NCBI GenBank assembly: GCA_029204225.1
Contig: CM055104.1
Location: 53,557,165-53,621,164 of the forward strand
Source: Diphasiastrum complanatum
Lineage: Eukaryota > Streptophyta > Lycopodiopsida > Lycopodiales > Lycopodiaceae
Direction of reading: 5' to 3'
Length of the DNA: 64,000 nucleotides
Shown: one piece after another, positions 31,981-44,229 of the stretch
Numbering within the stretch: the stretch's first letter is position 1
How the letters are laid out: each line of letters begins with the position of its first letter
Program-made: the position numbers and the translations under genes
The notes under the pieces: model-generated
What the model was told of the DNA's origin: nothing
What the model saw: only the letters and a program-made list of their open reading frames with translations
Database searches by the model: none

Positions 31981-33441
31981 TCACATTTGATCCATTTCCT
32001 TCAGAGAGGACTTCAGCTTCTCTGATGACAGTACCGGTTTTAACATTTCTAATGCTAATTTAGGAGCATCTCCCTCATCTTCATAAGGGCCAATTAAACC
32101 TGAGAGAATGAGCCGGGCTCTCGAATCCAGGGCAGGAATCATGCAAAATGGCTTTTCGGAGGACATAGTAAGCCTTTGGGGCTGATGGTGACAAGTCCAG
32201 CTCACCAATGTGCTTGGAGAGTGCTGTGCATTTAAGAAGCTCTATTTGTCCATCTGGGCTGTACTTGTTGCTGAAGCAGAAAATAAAGTTGTTGGGCAAG
32301 TTCCCAATGTAGTGGGCCATAGACCTATCCAGAGTTCCTACTTCAACTTTCTCCCGAGAGCCACCCCTTCGCATTGCAAATGCAACAAGCTCCACTGCAT
32401 CCTGCATTTGGTTCAAATTATTGCAAAATGAGTATAATGAAGACAAACAAACATAACAAACACACTCAAGTTGAATTATTGGGTCAGACTTGCCTCGGTG
32501 CCTTCATCAATGTCTTCAGTTTGCGCAAGATTAATTCCTTTGCCTTTGTACTTCACGTCAGCAGTTTTCCCTTCGAGTACCTTGAATGGCCTCGTTTGAA
32601 CTGGTGGTGGTTGAAGCGTTTTCAATTGGCAAAGCACCCTTGCCAGTGCTTGCTTGGTGGTGTCCGTGTCATGCCCGATCAGCTTCTCATACGTGTTGTC
32701 GGGCTGGGTGTGGTCGAAAGTGAAACTGCCATTCTGCAAATTTACCAATGCTGCCAGCATCTCATCTTCTCGCAAGCCGAGAATATGTTGCAAGTCATGC
32801 ATGAACACATACTTCCGCCCATCAATGATGATTGGAACAAGGCCATGGATTCGAAGCACGACATCATCGGACTCATCTATATCTTCTGGCTCCGCTGATG
32901 TGGATGCACGTGTTGCCTCTTGCGCAGCCAAGATTGCTTCGTGCTCCGCAGATAAATCTTTCTCTTCACCCGAGTCGTTCATCTCGTTCACCTGCTCACT
33001 GGGATTGTGTTTGTTGCTGGCCACAGTCATTGAAAACTCATAAAGCAAAAAAATAACAGTAATCACACTGGATAGAAACTTCTTTCCTACACTTTCAAGA
33101 TCAAAAGTTTTCAGCTGATCCTTCGTCAGCTCCAAGTAATGATCGTTATCCAAGTGACTAATAAATCTATTGAGACGAGCAATAAAGGGTCTATCTCCTT
33201 TCCATATATGACTAAGCAAGTTATATGGAATCCACATGATAGTTGAGCCAGGAATTTGTATGGCATAAGGCTTCAAAGTTGCATCTATATACTCACTCAC
33301 GTACGTGAATGCATCCGTATTAGCCCGTAGAGTGGCAAGCGTGTCTATTCTACCGGTAAACATACAATAAATACGATCTAACTGATCTAAAAACTCTGTG
33401 GGGGCTAGCAAATTGGCCAACTCTATTTTAGGGGACGACAT
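31981..33441 (-). pseudogene. Unrecognised two-exon gene (gene U2)
   Basis: Minus strand. Exon 1 runs 33441-32494, starting MSSPKIELANLLAPTEFLDQ. It has a globular N-terminal half (about 150 residues, YVSEYIDATLKPYAIQIPG, WIPYNLLSHIWKGDRPF), a hydrophobic stretch VITVIFLLYEFSM near residues 125-138, an acidic linker (EEKDLSAEHEAILAAQEA), then KYVFMHDLQHILGLREDEML. A GC-AG intron (32493-32402) joins it in frame to exon 2, DAVELVAFAMRRGGS...AHYIGNLPNNF. A frame change near 32110-32180 leads to ILSGLIGPYEDEGDAPKLAL and a stop at 31981. I do not recognise the family. It lies directly downstream of gene U1 on the same strand and may belong to the same mobile element. The frame change makes it a probable recent pseudogene; an unseen third exon is the alternative. 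Confidence 0.55.
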
Positions 33442-33683
33442 TGTTATGCAACTAAGAACACTAATTGACTAGCAAACTAGTAGTCTAATTGAACAAGACA
33501 AGCTAAATTACGAGGAAATAAATTTCAACAAAGCAAGAAGTGACAACAAAATAAAAACCCCCACTCTTATATAGAGAGACATGTATCCAAAAATAGATAT
33601 TATTATAAAGCCAAATAAAATAATTTCTATTTATAACAACAATCCAATTCGGCAGTAATATTTATCACAAAGGAATATTTGAA

Positions 33684-36403
33684 TTACAATTCAACATAAA
33701 TTGTTTCTATTCCATCTTCAGTTTCTGTAGTTTCTCTAGCGCTGTTTTCCAAAACATTGGATGTTGGTGTCCTCGGCATCCATCTCTTTCCAACTCGGAC
33801 TCTAGACATCCTCCATTCTTGATGCCTTGTTCTAGCATTAGAGGATTGCCATGCTGTCTTTCTGACTGAATTTGAATTGGAGATCATTGAACACAACTCT
33901 TTAGTTCTTGTGTTTTGAAAGTGTCCTCGGCCCAAAACTCCTTTGTAAAACCATTAGAATATCTCAACCAATGCATTGCTAAGTCCCTTTCCTCCGCCAT
34001 GCCGTGAATTTTTTAAATACGCAGCCTTTGCCCTATAATGACTCTTTTCTACTCTTTTCCATGCCTTGCGTATTCCATAAAGCTAATGATCCATAGGTTT
34101 TCATAAACCAAGGTCCATGAGCATAGAAGATGTGTTGTTCATAGAATATTTGTATTAGTTTAAATCTTTACAAATACATAAATATGAAAGTAGAAAATAT
34201 GAGACACACATACCATATAGTGGGTTGTGTGTGTTTCTCCCCATGCATCGATCATCAATTCAGTAAATGTTTTGACTTCTCTTGCGTATCTATCCAAATC
34301 TTCATCTCTCACAATATTTTTGTTGATAGTTTGTGACAAGGCATCAAATGCTTGCCAAACCTTAGCAAGTGTACTTGCCATGCGAGGATCTGAGCCAATA
34401 TTTGTCGTGCATTGACATATTTTCCTCCAATACTCCCATTCAACACTGCTTTCACGTGCAGTATGATTTGACAATAGGTGTCTCGCTTTCGCACCACCCA
34501 TTGAAACTTTTGCTAAAACATCTTGCGTTTTTCCACTCATCTCAACGTCTTTGGTAAGACTCACGTGGCCCCCGTGCAATCCCATATCGGATAAAATTAT
34601 CTGTAAATTTTTGATGCTAACATCTATTCTTGATTTGGGCTGCATCTTCCATGCGTAACAACAATGCAAAATTTATAATTTGTCTAGTATTCGTAATTCA
34701 CAATGCATTGTGCAAGAATGGACTCTTTCGAGAGGAATGTTCAACACATAACTCCAAGCTTTGTCTAGGTTGTGCCTATTTGGTGCAAGACGTTGGTTGC
34801 AATTCAAAATACTTTTGTTCCACCTAGATTCAAACATACAATATATACAAAAATTCTTTGCTTTTGCATCGAGACCACAACCGTACATGCATTTCAAAGT
34901 CTTCAAATCAGCAGCTAGGTGCCATTCTACAGCAAAGCTTTCTCCTTCAACATTGAGCAAATTGCCTTCATTTTGTGCATGTATTATCTTAGATATACTA
35001 CATTTTTCTAATAGCCACTCCAGTACGTCGTGAGACTCCTTAGGAACTTCAAATGCAGCTATCCACCATATGTGATTTTCGGATTGCACACTAAATTCTC
35101 TACAATAACTTCCGCCAAACTGTTGCAATTCACGATTCATCAAGGTGATTGTGACACGTTCAAGTTTACGCCCTTTTACGATTTCCGCTTCGTCCAACTT
35201 AATAACAAATATAACTTTACCTCCGCAATCTGTAAAACAGAAATTTCATTACTAAAACATATTAGTTGAAGAAAAGCATACAATTGAAAATCAAAATTCA
35301 CAATAAATGTTCTTACCATTTGTTCTAACTTTGTAATGTCGGATCATCATCGCTTGGACCTTTTCCAGATCTAAGAATATATTATTGCCTTGATGATAAT
35401 GAAAACATGTCGGAGGTCCTTTCTTCTTATTGGTTACTGTAAAAGAATCCTCAATATGTTGAAACTCTCCTAATTCAGAGAGCAATATCGAATTGCATTC
35501 TTGTTTGGCGGATTCGACGAGTTTATAAGTAGGTATTATTTGATGACGTTTTAACCCATTTTTGTCAGAGCGTTTCATATACTTCCTCAAAACTCTATAC
35601 CCCTTGCGACTCACACCTCCTTGGTCACATGCGTACACCATCTCTTTAACATTTGGATTTGGCTTGAACTTGTCGACTAGCTTTTTTGCAATTCTCAAGC
35701 GAATTGAATCACTTGTTTCATCTTCCACAATCTTAATCAAATCTTTACCCTTCAAAAAATGTTTCATATATTTTCCGGCAATAAAATATTTTCCAACCGT
35801 CTTTTTCAAGAACTCTTTTGTGTCCCTCATACGTCTTTTACTGGCACCACCACCTGGTGCCAAAGCTTCTATTTTGTGTCTCTTAGTGTTTTCATTTTCT
35901 GCTTGCTGATCCATCGAGACTCTACGCTTTCGTTGTAAGCCATATATTGTCCTTTGAAATATACTGATTGAAGATTGCAATTCTTCAATTTTTGCGACAG
36001 AACTGGCAAGCTCTATTTTCAAACCATTTATCTCCTGCTCCAATTTCATATTTATTCCATGCAAAGACTTTAAATTGTCATTCATACTCAATATATGAAT
36101 GTTTGCCGTATTTGCCAATGTCTCAGCTTGAATTCTTCGAGAATCCATTGCTTGACAATAGCCAAGCAGTCCATTCCGACCATCTCGAACGAACCTTAAC
36201 AAACTATGTACATCAGAAAATTTAGGAGGAGCATCTACCAGTGGATTATGAGGGTATAAATGACCTCTTACCCATAGGTCAATATGTTTTTTTCCTTCTA
36301 ATCTCCAACAATGCATGTCATACGGATTTAAGTTAACACCCCATGCAACTTGGCGAGGCCAACTGATCCTTATCCACTGATAGGACTCACAGTACAGTAA
36401 CAC
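33684..36403 (-). pseudogene. Unrecognised multi-exon gene (gene U1), possibly a transposase
   Basis: Minus strand. Exon 1 (36403-35317) encodes an aromatic N-terminus (WRLEGKKHIDLWVRGHLYPH), a coiled coil (about residues 95-165), and a basic region with GGASKRRMRDTKEFLKKTVG. A clean GT-AG intron (35316-35230) joins VRTN to DCGGKVIFVIKLDEAEIV in frame. Next come a Cys cluster (CMYGCGLDAKAKNFCIYC) and VHSCTMHCELRILDKL, then LHGGHVSLTKDVEM and ETHTTHYM; after another break near 34213 comes HGPWFMKTYGSLALWNTQ, then GMEKSHYRAKAAYLKNSRH. In-frame TAA codons at 34673-34675 (after ILDKL) and 33954-33956 (in VEIF-WFYKG) look like single-base losses. The 5' end may be cut by copia-F. The Cys/His clusters and setting suggest a DNA-transposon protein, but no named family is claimed. 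Confidence 0.6.
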
Positions 36404-36480
36404 AATAATTCTACTTTAATTCTAACTCTCTCCTTTAAAGTAGATTCACTTTTAATACAGTCATATACATAGCTTTAAAG
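36404..36480 (-). repeat. Copia-F 3' end / LTR remnant
   Basis: The minus strand has a purine tract CTTTAAAGGAGAGAG followed by a few tens of bases before gene U1 starts. It is probably the polypurine tract and a stub of the 3' LTR. The LTR body is missing. Confidence 0.4.
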
Positions 36481-39400
36481 TCAACAAACTTTAAGTATAG
36501 AAAGCTTTGATCTAAACTTATCAAACTTTTCTCCAGTAAGTGGCTTAGTGAAAATATCAGCTAGTTGTTTTTCTGTGATACAATGAACAACATCAATTTC
36601 ACAACTTAGCAGCCTCTCACGTATGAAGTGATACTGAATCTCAATGAGTTTAGTTCTCACATGGAACAATAGATTCTTTGCTAGCTGAATGCCACTCTAA
36701 CTGTCGCTATGTAAAGTCATGGAATTTTTCTGCTTCATGCCAATTTTTTCCAAGATTTGTCTCAACCAGATAGCTTCCTGTGTTTCACTCATTGCCTTAT
36801 ACTCTGCTTCTGTGGTGGAAAGAGCAATTGTACTTTGCTTCTTACTAGACTAGGAAAAGAAACTACCACAAAACTAGAATATATATCCTGTGGTGGATCT
36901 ACGATCATCATAGTCGCCTCCCCAATCCACATCCACATAGCCACACAACTCAGGTAAACCATCATGCTTCCTATAAATCAAGCCATACTCTATAGTGCCT
37001 TTCACATAACGCAAAATGCTTTTAGCTGCCTTCCAATGCATTTCCGTAGGTGCTGCCATAAACAGACTTACAATGCCAACAACATAGCATGTATCTGGTC
37101 TAGTTGTGGTAAGGTAAATCAAGCTCCCTACTAACTGTCTATATAGCATAGCATCAAATGACTGTGACTCATCAATCTTAGAAAGATTTTTACCTGGTTC
37201 AATAGGAGTGTTTACAGGTTTGCAATCCTGCAACCTAAACTTGTGCAACAACTCTTTGACATACTTCACCTATGCTAAACCCACTTCGTGTCCTTTTTGC
37301 CACACTTCTAGTGCAAGGCAGTAATGCATCAGATTGAGATCTGTCATCTCGAATTGTTCCATGAGGTCTTTCTTAATCATGTCTATCATCTCTTGATTAT
37401 TTCTCGTAATAATCAAGTCATCAAAATAAAGAGCAATTAAAGCAACCATACCATCAAAGTATAAGACTTATAGATTTGGATCAGAATGTGTTCTCACCAT
37501 CCCCTTTGAATGAAAGTAGGCATCAATCCTGCTATACCACGCATGTGGTGCTTGTTTAAGACCATAAAGCGCTTTCTTCAAGTGACATACTTTATTTTCC
37601 TGTCCCTTTGTTACAAAGCCTTCAGGTTGATCCATGAACACTTCTTCTTCTAACTCACCATTTAGAAAAGCAGATTTTACATCCATTTGATGCAAAGGCC
37701 AACCAAAATGTGAAGCTAAAGCAGCGAGTATTCCACTTACAAACTGACGCAAAGGTCTCCTCATAGTCGATGCATTTATTTTGTGCGTACCCTTTGATCA
37801 CCAATCTTGATTTGTGCTTTGCTATACTTCCATCTACATGGTACTTAGTCCTGTATACCCATTTGCAACCAATGGGTTTCTTGCCAACTGGTGGTTCTAC
37901 TAAGTCCCATGTGCTATGCTTAGCAATTGACTCCATTTTCTCTCCCATGGCCTTGACCCAAATGTCATCATCCTTCGCTTCACCATAAGTCGAAGGTTCT
38001 TTGCTTTGAATAATGCTAGATAAGAGAGCATAATTTGTTTCATACCTTTTAGGTAGTATCTTCTCTCTTGTTGATCTTTGTAGCTCTCCCTGGTTAGATG
38101 ATCCTGGAAAGTCATCTATGTCGCGGCTCTCCAACAATCTCTCAAACCACTTAGGGAGCTTTCTGTCAGGTGATCGGCTTCCTGGTGAAAATGTATCCCA
38201 CGGTACATCCTTCTCCTTGCATTTGTCACCTGCAATTTCAATCCTTCTTGCACCAAAAGGTTTGTCCCTACCTCTCCAACCTATTTCTTGAGGTTGAGTA
38301 GTAGTATCTTGAGATGTATCCTCATGTACATCACTCGGAAGGTCAATGAATGGATCATCATCAGGTGGTATCCTCACTATACGATCTTTCCCACTGGATG
38401 TGTCTATCTTCTCAGCATCCTCGTCTTCATACATCTTAGATTCATCAAAGATAACATCACGGCTTATATGGATTTTGTTTTTGACTGGATCAAATCATCC
38501 ATAGCCCTTCACACGATCATCATATCATAGGAATATGCATTTGATAGCTTTTACATCAAGTTTACGTCTCTCTTCCTTAGGAATGTGTACAAAGGCCTTA
38601 CATCCAAAGATTCGCAAGTGGTTCACCTTTGGCTTCTTCTTCGTGAATGCTTCCTCGGGTGTTATCTTTGGTATGGCAATGGTAGGACTTCTATTTTGAA
38701 GATATACTGATGTGCTACATGCTTCTGACCAAAAATCTTTTGGTAGTTTCATTTTAACTAACATAGATCTGGCACTTTCCACAATTGTACGATTCTTGCG
38801 CTCAGCTACACCATTGAGAGCAGGAGTATGAGCTTGAGTAAATTGTCTTTTAATCCCACATTGATCACAAAGATCATTGAAGTCATTAGACTTGTACTCA
38901 CCTCCACTATCTGATCTTAGGACTTTGATCTTCCTACCTGTCTGATTTTTGACCAATGCTTTGAAGCTCTTGAAGTTATCAAATGCATATGATTTCTTCT
39001 TCAAGAAGTAGATCCATGTCTTACGTGACATATCATCAATAAAGGTCATGAAATAGAAGGCTTTACCTAAGGACATGGTCCTCATAGGCCTGCATAAATT
39101 TGTGTGGATTAAATCCAGGATGTTCTTTGCTCTTGCAATGCCCCCTTTATTGAACTTCTCTCGATGTTGCTTCCCATCTACACAAGATTCGCACATCGAT
39201 TTCAAGTAATCTTCTATGGTAGGCAATCATGTTACCATCTCCAATTTTCTCATCAAACTGAGGCTTCCCAAGTTCAAGTGACCAAGCCTCTTATGCCACA
39301 ACTCAGTTTGCGATGGAATTGATGATACAAGTCCATGTTGCCCCTTAATTGTAGCATTCAACTTGTACAATTTTGTATTGGGCTCTCTTACTCCATCCGC

Positions 39401-39890
39401 AACAACTTTGAACTTTTGGTTCACATCCTTCACAAAGCAACGATCATGGGTGAATTCTACTTTCAACTTTTGATCAGTAATGACTCCAACAGAAAGTAGA
39501 TTTTTCTTCAAACCTGGTACGTAAACTACCTCCCTGATCATCTTGCTTTTGTCATCAGGTAGTTGAATTGAAACGGTGCCTATCCCCTTGATCATGCATA
39601 CTTGCTTGTGAAACAGATATTCCATTATCCAACACCTTCAAACTACTGAACCAATTCTTGTTACCTGTCATGTGTCTTGTGGCTCCTGAGTCAATATATC
39701 ATGCTTGATCATCTTGATTAGATGACAATGCATATATGAAGATGTTAGAGTCTTCAATCTCACCCTTATCGACAAGGTTACCTGCTTGTTTTGGTTTTCC
39801 CTTGCCTTGTTCCGCCAGAAATTTGCGACATTCACTCTTCCAATGGCCCTTTTTACCACAATGGAAGCACTTGTCTTTCTTCTTAGTTTT
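36481..39890 (-). pseudogene. Copia-F gag end, protease region, integrase, RT, RNase H
   Basis: The most complete copia pol in the window, minus strand. In order: zinc knuckle CFHCGKKGHWKSEC (near 39850); post-protease region IKGIGTVSIQLPDD and VVYVPGLKKNLLSVG; GAG-pre-integrase ELWHKRLGHLNLGSLS (39227-39625); integrase CESCVDGKQHREKF, YFMTFIDDMSRKTWIYFL, LRSDSGGEYKSNDF, NGVAERKNRTIVE (38525-39226); linker; RT DVKSAFLNGELEEEVFMDQP and KALYGLKQAPHAWYSRID (37468-37764); RYVKGTIEYGL and YVDVDWGGDYDDRRSTTG (36874-37269); RNase H tail TEKQLADIFTKPLTG (36481-36669). Integrase is uninterrupted for 233 codons with D, D and E present. A few stops and a frameshift near 37760 and 37450 break RT. It lost its 5' end at about 39890, where it meets a plus-strand copia piece head to head. 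Confidence 0.9.
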
Positions 39891-40197
39891 AGTGACAGTC
39901 GTAAGCAAACCTCTATCGCAGTTTCTTCTACAAAAGCAAAATACATGGTTGTGTCTCAATCTATTAAGGAAGCATTTTGGTTTATCGGCCAACCCTAGAT
40001 TTCACTCTAGGAGTAAGCACATTGAAATTAGATATCACTACACTAGGGACAAGGTTCTCAACAAAGAGGTAAGCTTAACGTACTGCATAATGCAGGACAT
40101 GGTTGCAGACATATTTACAAAAGCACTCAGTGTTAATGCACACAACAGATTTTGTGCATTGCTTAGTCTGTAGATCAAGGCATTCACGGATCCAAAT
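39891..40197 (+). pseudogene. Copia-E-family RNase H end, plus strand
   Basis: Plus-strand RNase H fragment: SRKQTSIAVSSTKAKYMVVS, QSIKEAFWF, then FHSRSKHIEIRYHYTRDKVL and DMVADIFTKALSVNAHNRFC. It closely resembles the minus-strand copia-E end near 29720-30060, so it is the same family in the other orientation. It is cut on the left by copia-F. Confidence 0.85.
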
Positions 40198-40370
40198 TAA
40201 GGGAGGATTGGATTTATCTCCTCTACTCTCCTAAATCCTATTAGTTTGCCTCCATTCATGTTGTACTTTTACTCATGTTGTTGCACAGTCTGCATATTTA
40301 CATGTAAAATAAGAAAGACGAATAAAACGCAACTGTCTACATAAATACAAGAAGAGACATTGATACTTGT
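40198..40370 (+). repeat. Polypurine tract and truncated copia-E-family LTR
   Basis: AAATTAAGGGAGGA is followed by TTGGATTTATCTCCTCTACTCTCC, which aligns with the first 70 bp of the LTR at 29689 going left. The similarity fades after roughly 150 bp, where the next copia piece begins. Confidence 0.7.
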
Positions 40371-40389
40371 ATATATTAAGTCATTGTTT

Positions 40390-41250
40390 TTCTACCTCTA
40401 GTTAGGCTTTGAGTACTTCTATTTATGCAAATAATGGTTTACTTTGGCATTATAGACTTGGTCATTTGAATCATGTTGCTGTACAACAAATGTCTAGACA
40501 ATCTATTGTTCTTGATCTCAACTATCCTCACAATAAAGTTGAGTTACTTGTCTTTTATGACCTTTATTGATGAATTTTCTAGACGGACTATGGTATATTT
40601 CATAAAGAAGAAATCAAAAGCCTTCAACTGCTTCAAAATCTTTAGGAGCGTGCGGAAAAGGAGACTGGACAGAAGATCAAGGCTCTAAAGTCAGACAACG
40701 ACGGAGAATATGTCTCTATCGAGTTTAAGGAGTACTGCCAAAGCCAAGGCATTGAGCAGTAGTTCATCACTCCTTACAGTCCTCAGTCTAATGGCTTAGC
40801 CGAGAGGAAGAATATACCCTAGTTGAATTTGCCAAATGTATGTTATCGCATGAATCGTTGCCCGAGAGATTCTGGCCTAAAGCTGTCTCCACTACAGCTT
40901 ACATCCAGAACAAATGTTCGACTAAGGCCCTCTCAGGCAAGACACTCCACGAGGTGTGGACAGGCCCTAAGCCTTCTTTGAAGAACCTAAGAGTGTTTGG
41001 GTGCAATGCCTACGCGCAGATCCCAAAAGACACGAGGAAGAAATTGGACTTCCAAAGTCTCAAAACCATCCCGATCGGATATACTTCATCTGATAATACT
41101 TACAAGCTGTGTGATCCTGATACCTAGCAAATCTTGTATAGTCGGGATACAATCTTTATCAAGGATCAGTTTGTCGACCTCAAAGGCAAAAATATTACTC
41201 CAGGAGAACCTTCATCACCTGCATCATGGCATGTGTTTGTAAGCCCATGA
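40390..41250 (+). pseudogene. Copia-G integrase fragment
   Basis: Plus-strand copia integrase broken by stops and frameshifts: a pre-integrase piece LWHYRLGHLNHVAVQQMSRQ (near 40440); MTFIDEFSRRTMVYFIKKKS (near 40560); a shifted SDN-GEY part near 40690; then FAKCMLSHESLPERFWPKAV, TTAYIQNKCSTKALSGKTLH and LKNLRVFGCNAYAQIPKDTR (40840-41127). No RT follows. It is a separate family from copia-F. Confidence 0.85.
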
Positions 41251-42096
41251 GTAGAAGTTTTAAAGAATAATAAAATAACTTTAACTTAAATTTAGAACTT
41301 AGATTTAGGAAAGTTAAGATTAGAAATATTTTGTCTTATGTTTTCCTAAGTTAAGAAACTTTGAAGTTCTAAACCCCAAGTTAGAAGTTCTAGAAAGGCT
41401 AAAAATATATTAGTCCCATAAGTTAGTGGATACTTATGAAAGATCCTCCTTGCCATAGAAGGAGAGGTATTTTCCTTGTAAATAACACTTTTGAAATTAA
41501 GTTATCAAGTTTTCTATCTTTGATATTATCTCTCTATTTCCTTTGTGTTCCCTTTGAGAAGGTGCATAGCTTGAGGGAAGGTGCTATTGTGGCATGTATT
41601 TTGTTGATTGATTATTAGTTAGCCTCAATCTTCCATTCTAATTCCCTTTGGGTGTTAATCTAGGATTTAGTTTGATGACCTTGCTAGTTGGGTAAGCCTT
41701 AGTAAGGTTTTGTATTTTGTCATCTTAGTTAGATTCATTTGTATTTCAAGCACTAGCTGGGTAAGCCTTAGTGCTTTCATCATTGTTTTCTATTTTCACA
41801 CTTCGTTTAAAGTTTCATAGAAACTTAGAAAGTGGATGATGCTCTCTATACTACACCACATCGTGAGTAGATCTAGCCAAACATTCGCAAATCAGATTGA
41901 CATCCAACATTTGGCTGGAATTATAAAGACTCAAAATTCAACCTCGAGCTAGAATTCGACCTTGACGAAAAATTTGACCCAAACTGCATGTTGCTCCTTT
42001 TGCAAGAATAATCTGACTGTGTAGATCTATTTGATCTAAACTTCTAATTTTTGGAGGTTGCAAAATTTTTTACTTCCTCTTGTAGAAGCATCAAAA
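41251..42096. other. LTR-like stretch without coding sequence
   Basis: No gene. The motif TAGYTGGGTAAGCCTTAGT occurs twice (near 41685 and 41755). The composition resembles an LTR/leader, but no paired copy or clear ends were found. Confidence 0.4.
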
Positions 42097-42600
42097 TTAC
42101 TCTCGAAAGAGTAGATGCTCCTGGGTCAAAATTGCCAGGACCCAATTTTCATAGGCTTCAGGAAGACTTGATAATAGAGTCATAACAGCATCAGAATCTT
42201 CAATCATTGAACCGATTGCTGCCATTTGCTCTAGAAGGACTTTGAAAGTGATGAGATGGCTCGAGACATTTTCTATGTTGAAGAATTTCTTTCTCAAATG
42301 TAAGATATGGTATCCCTGATATGATAAAGGGTCCCATGCATCCTTGTGGCAGTCTTAGCAACGCTTATGTAAATGATTTGAGTGTCTCTGATGTTGAGAG
42401 TGATGTAGGCAAATGCCTTGCCATCTTTCAGTCTCCATTTGGTGATAGTGGTTGCATCACACTCTGGTTTAACCTTTGTGCCATCAACTACGTCCCACAG
42501 TTCCTTGGTTAGTGGTATGGTCTTCACTTTGAACTTCTAGTGATGGTAGTTACTTGCATCGAGTCTCTCAATGACAGAAGAACTAGTAGGTAGATCCATT
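42097..42600 (-). pseudogene. gag: Copia-H gag (UBN2 type)
   Basis: Minus-strand gag with start ATG at 42600. It reads KTIPLTKELWDVVDGTKVKP, KWRLKDGKAFAYITLNIRDT, LRKKFFNIENVSSHLITFKV and LEQMAAIGSMIEDSDAVMTL. A stop at about 42538 and a frameshift near 42297 inactivate it. It follows a PBS at 42731-42742. Confidence 0.85.
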
Positions 42601-42730
42601 CTGGTTGAGTGAGATCATTGGTAGATACAATGATTTCAGAATACTGTTGGTTGTGTGCTTGGTAGAACAACAACTTGGTAGAGACAAGTCTTGATAATTC
42701 GTAGATATTGTGTAGATTCCTGAATTGCTC

Positions 42731-42742
42731 GCTTTGATACCA
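42731..42742 (-). promoter_or_regulatory. Copia-H primer-binding site
   Basis: The minus strand reads TGGTATCAAAGC, one base from the tRNA-iMet PBS, directly after CAACA, the presumed LTR end. Confidence 0.8.
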
Positions 42743-44150
42743 TGTTGAAAATCAGTGGGTTTGTGAGCGGAAGCTTGAGCGAGTGGGCCTTAGGATCGGA
42801 AGTGCCACAGTTAGCAGCAGAATATTCAAAACTGAATGAATCAGAAATGCATAATGGAACAATAACTAAGTGGAGACACAATGTACTTTCATTAATATCC
42901 ACAAGGAGTACAATCACATGAAGTGAAAATTTCAACTGACTACAAAATGACAACTCGGATCGTTGTGTGTGATAACAATGCAACATAATTATCTGAGTGA
43001 ATTCATTAAAATAAATTATCAGAAGATCAGAAGAAGTTTTTTTCATAAAGATTCTAGGATTAGATATACTATGATGGGAAAAAAAAATGTGAAAGTTCAA
43101 AATTTCAGTAAAATTCTAGAAGCGAACTAATAAGAGTCTCTGGAATGATTCGCAAACATTTTGTGAAACCGTTCTGATCACAAATAATTTTTGCTCGAGA
43201 AGAATTTGCGATCTAGGCAAGCTCTGCAATGAAATGAAACAAAATGAAGCAAAACTAGATGAAAGATAAGAATTTACAAAAAGATCAATCAGGCTTTGTA
43301 ACGAGTCGAAACAAAATGAAACAAAGCGAATCAAAACTTAAATGAGCTCTGAAATTGATTTACACTTAAGGCCATGTGATCGCGAAGCGAAACGAAATGA
43401 TATACGAAGCAAAAACATTCACGAATAAATCCAGTTCATGTGGAATTCATATATGATTGTTGGTCACTGCCGGCTATATCATTCTTACAATCCTCCAGAA
43501 TGTAGACAGACACTACTGATCTACATTATAGATTATTCATAGCATTCAACATAATCAAACCAATGTGCAGAATTGAATAAATAAGTGAATCAGACACACA
43601 AATAGTAACAGAAAAATATTCATTCGAGATCATACAATCATTCAAAATAATATACGTGTAACAGCTACAATATTATCTATTGATCTTCTGATTTCAAGCA
43701 CTGTGTGACAGATCCACATAGTGCATTGGCGTGAGAGAATTGTATTTCTCTCACGAATGATGTCTCGTTTACTAGCAGACTTCAGGATCTATTGATCCTC
43801 TTGCAAGATTGTCTCGCTCACAAGCGGACATATATTCTGTATATTTTTGTCTTACAATATTATGCATCGAGCAGCAAGTATATTGTTCGCAAAATATTTC
43901 GTGTCGCATTGTGTAACTTCCAGATCAAAAAGATTAAACATCTACAACTAATCACAAATTACAAGAGTGGCATATTAGCCATGATCTAGAGTACTTCTAT
44001 TGATGTCATGATATCTGATCAAATACTTGTACCCCATGGTACTTGGTTGATCTTCTTGGTCCTTTGTGGAGCATGAATGATTTTGTGTCGTGAAACAATT
44101 TCATGTCGTGTGTTGCAAAATTGTTCATGAACATTTTTGTTTTATGTGTC
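42743..44150 (-). repeat. Presumed copia-H LTR region
   Basis: Non-coding DNA between an RNase H end (about 44230, to its right) and a PBS (to its left) on the minus strand. By position it is an LTR that serves both neighbours, as at 28578-29689. The outer LTR end was not located precisely. It contains repeated GCGAAACGAAAT-like words near 43380, reminiscent of the copia-B and copia-E LTRs. Confidence 0.5.
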
Positions 44151-44229
44151 TTTTTTGTCAAAATCTAGGTGGAAAGCTAGCAAGCCGTTGGCAATAGAAA
44201 CATTTTGTTTCTTCAGCTCTCTCTCAAAG

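Noticed and set aside
34166-34213. 48-bp intron in gene U1 after THYM
   Set aside because: A good GTATGT donor exists, but the nearest acceptor gives an intron shorter than plants normally use; the break may instead be a frameshift.
35562-36225. Plus-strand frames at 35562-35909 and 35968-36225
   Set aside because: Antisense shadows of gene U1, whose spliced minus-strand frame is far longer and protein-like.
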